Part shown: piece by piece, positions 63,499 to 64,000 of the stretch
How the letters are laid out: the number at the start of each line of letters is the position of its first letter
How positions within the stretch are numbered: the stretch's first letter is position 1
NCBI RefSeq assembly: GCF_005049285.1
Contig: NZ_SOSC01000013.1
Span: 1-64,000, forward strand
Length of the DNA stretch: 64,000 bases
From: Halorientalis salina
Lineage (GTDB): Archaea; Halobacteriota; Halobacteria; Halobacteriales; Haloarculaceae
Direction: 5' to 3'
Position numbers and translations under genes: made by a program
Notes under the pieces: generated by a model
The model's database searches: none
What the model saw: only the letters and a program-made list of their open reading frames with translations
What the model was told of the DNA's origin: nothing

Positions 63499-64000
63499 AT
63501 GCAAATTACACGGCGGGAACTGCTGGCAGGCATCGGGGCCGGAACCCTCGGGTTCGGGGGACTCAGTCTCGCACAGTCGCGCCCACGGTATTCCCACTAC
63601 ACGTACGCGGCCGACGGCGACGTCGACGACCGGCGGGTCCGCGTCGCCTGGTACGAACGGTACAACGGCGCGTTCCAGGAGACACACAACGGGACCACGG
63701 ACCCGGGATTCGACTCGGCGCTCGAGCCCGACACTGCGCCCGCATACATCGAAGAGGCCACCTACGTCACGGATGTCGCTGGCCCGGTCCTCACTCTCGG
63801 GAACACGCTTCCCGGAGACGAGGGAACACTCGTGGTCGGCCTCGAAGTCGTCGATGACGGCGACTTCATCGCCGAACCGCTCGATATCTGGCTGCGGGCA
63901 CGGCTCACTGGCGACAGCGAGAACGGTATCAACGGGTCGGAACTATCCGCTAACGACACCACGGCGACCGACGGTGAACTTGACGACGAAGTGTACGTCG
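63499..64000 (+). CDS. Tat-exported surface protein, cut by window edge
   Basis: 167 codons from ATG at 63499, no stop before the window end. The Tat signal is MQITRRELLAGIGAGTLGFG with twin arginine and hydrophobic core. The mature part is acidic, with beta-type segments: RVAWYERYNGAFQETHNG, PVLTLGNTLPGDEGTLVVGL, EVVDDGDFIAEPLDIWLRA. LPGDEGTLVVGLEV resembles the V-K-P-G-D-x-G region of the two preceding proteins. It is likely a third member of the group, possibly a minor subunit. Confidence 0.7.
   Translation, partial: MQITRRELLAGIGAGTLGFGGLSLAQSRPRYSHYTYAADGDVDDRRVRVAWYERYNGAFQETHNGTTDPGFDSALEPDTAPAYIEEATYVTDVAGPVLTLGNTLPGDEGTLVVGLEVVDDGDFIAEPLDIWLRARLTGDSENGINGSELSANDTTATDGELDDEVYV

Noticed and set aside
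62533-63687. 384-codon minus-strand frame across the vWA protein
   Set aside because: V/R-rich without domains, and opposed by a protein with signal peptide and MIDAS motif.
1-64000. tRNA, rRNA or riboswitch genes
   Set aside because: None could be recognised by eye in the intergenic regions; short cloverleaf-like folds were not convincing.

Overview
The window is chromosomal or large-replicon DNA from a halophilic archaeon (class Halobacteria). The evidence is GC-rich acidic coding sequence, twin-arginine signal peptides on exported proteins, an Orc1/Cdc6 initiator gene set among near-identical origin repeats, an RNase J of the archaeal type, a rod-determining factor (RdfA) next to an SMC-like ATPase, TATA boxes about 25 bases before start codons, and IS200/IS605 (TnpA/TnpB) elements. 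The species cannot be named from sequence alone. No rRNA or tRNA gene and no CRISPR array was seen.

Layout. 0-12 kb: a TnpB fragment at the left edge, a HAD hydrolase, a Fic-family remnant, a Na/Pi-type transporter, a zinc alcohol dehydrogenase, RNase J, a TrkA-linked cation/proton antiporter and an MFS transporter. Then comes a small accessory segment with a membrane protein and an MNT/HEPN-like toxin-antitoxin pair, bracketed by two 101-base direct repeats. 12-14.7 kb: a replication origin with an orc1/cdc6 gene and nine copies of a 20-base origin repeat. 14.7-19.7 kb: a SoxB/5'-nucleotidase-like hydrolase, a TauE-type exporter, a 15-cysteine copper-storage-like protein and a BtrH-like protein.

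19.9-27.9 kb: an acyl-CoA block (OB/Zn-ribbon protein plus thiolase, EthD protein, 3-hydroxyacyl-CoA dehydrogenase, acyl-CoA dehydrogenase, CoA-transferase) followed by two IclR regulators. 28.6-37.8 kb: an amide/amino-acid uptake and hydrolysis block (asparaginase, amidase, a complete Liv-type ABC transporter, second amidase). 38.2-45 kb: a soluble chemotaxis-type transducer, a decayed PAS/GAF regulator, a dispersed repeat, then rdfA convergent with an SMC-like gene. 45.2-55.2 kb: an IclR regulator, a zinc-finger protein, the three acetone carboxylase subunits and two acyl-CoA ligases. Together with the thiolase and CoA-transferase block this would allow acetone -> acetoacetate -> acetoacetyl-CoA -> acetyl-CoA.

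55.3-64 kb: two small haloarchaeal genes, a complete IS200/IS605 element, tatA, and two paralogous HTH-membrane regulators. The window ends in a group of Tat-exported TasA/camelysin-like surface proteins, one interrupted by a von Willebrand A domain and the last running off the edge. Repeated GTA(C/T)-N7-GTAC sites precede this last block. I consider that combination, the origin, and the toxin-antitoxin pair between direct repeats the most interesting parts.
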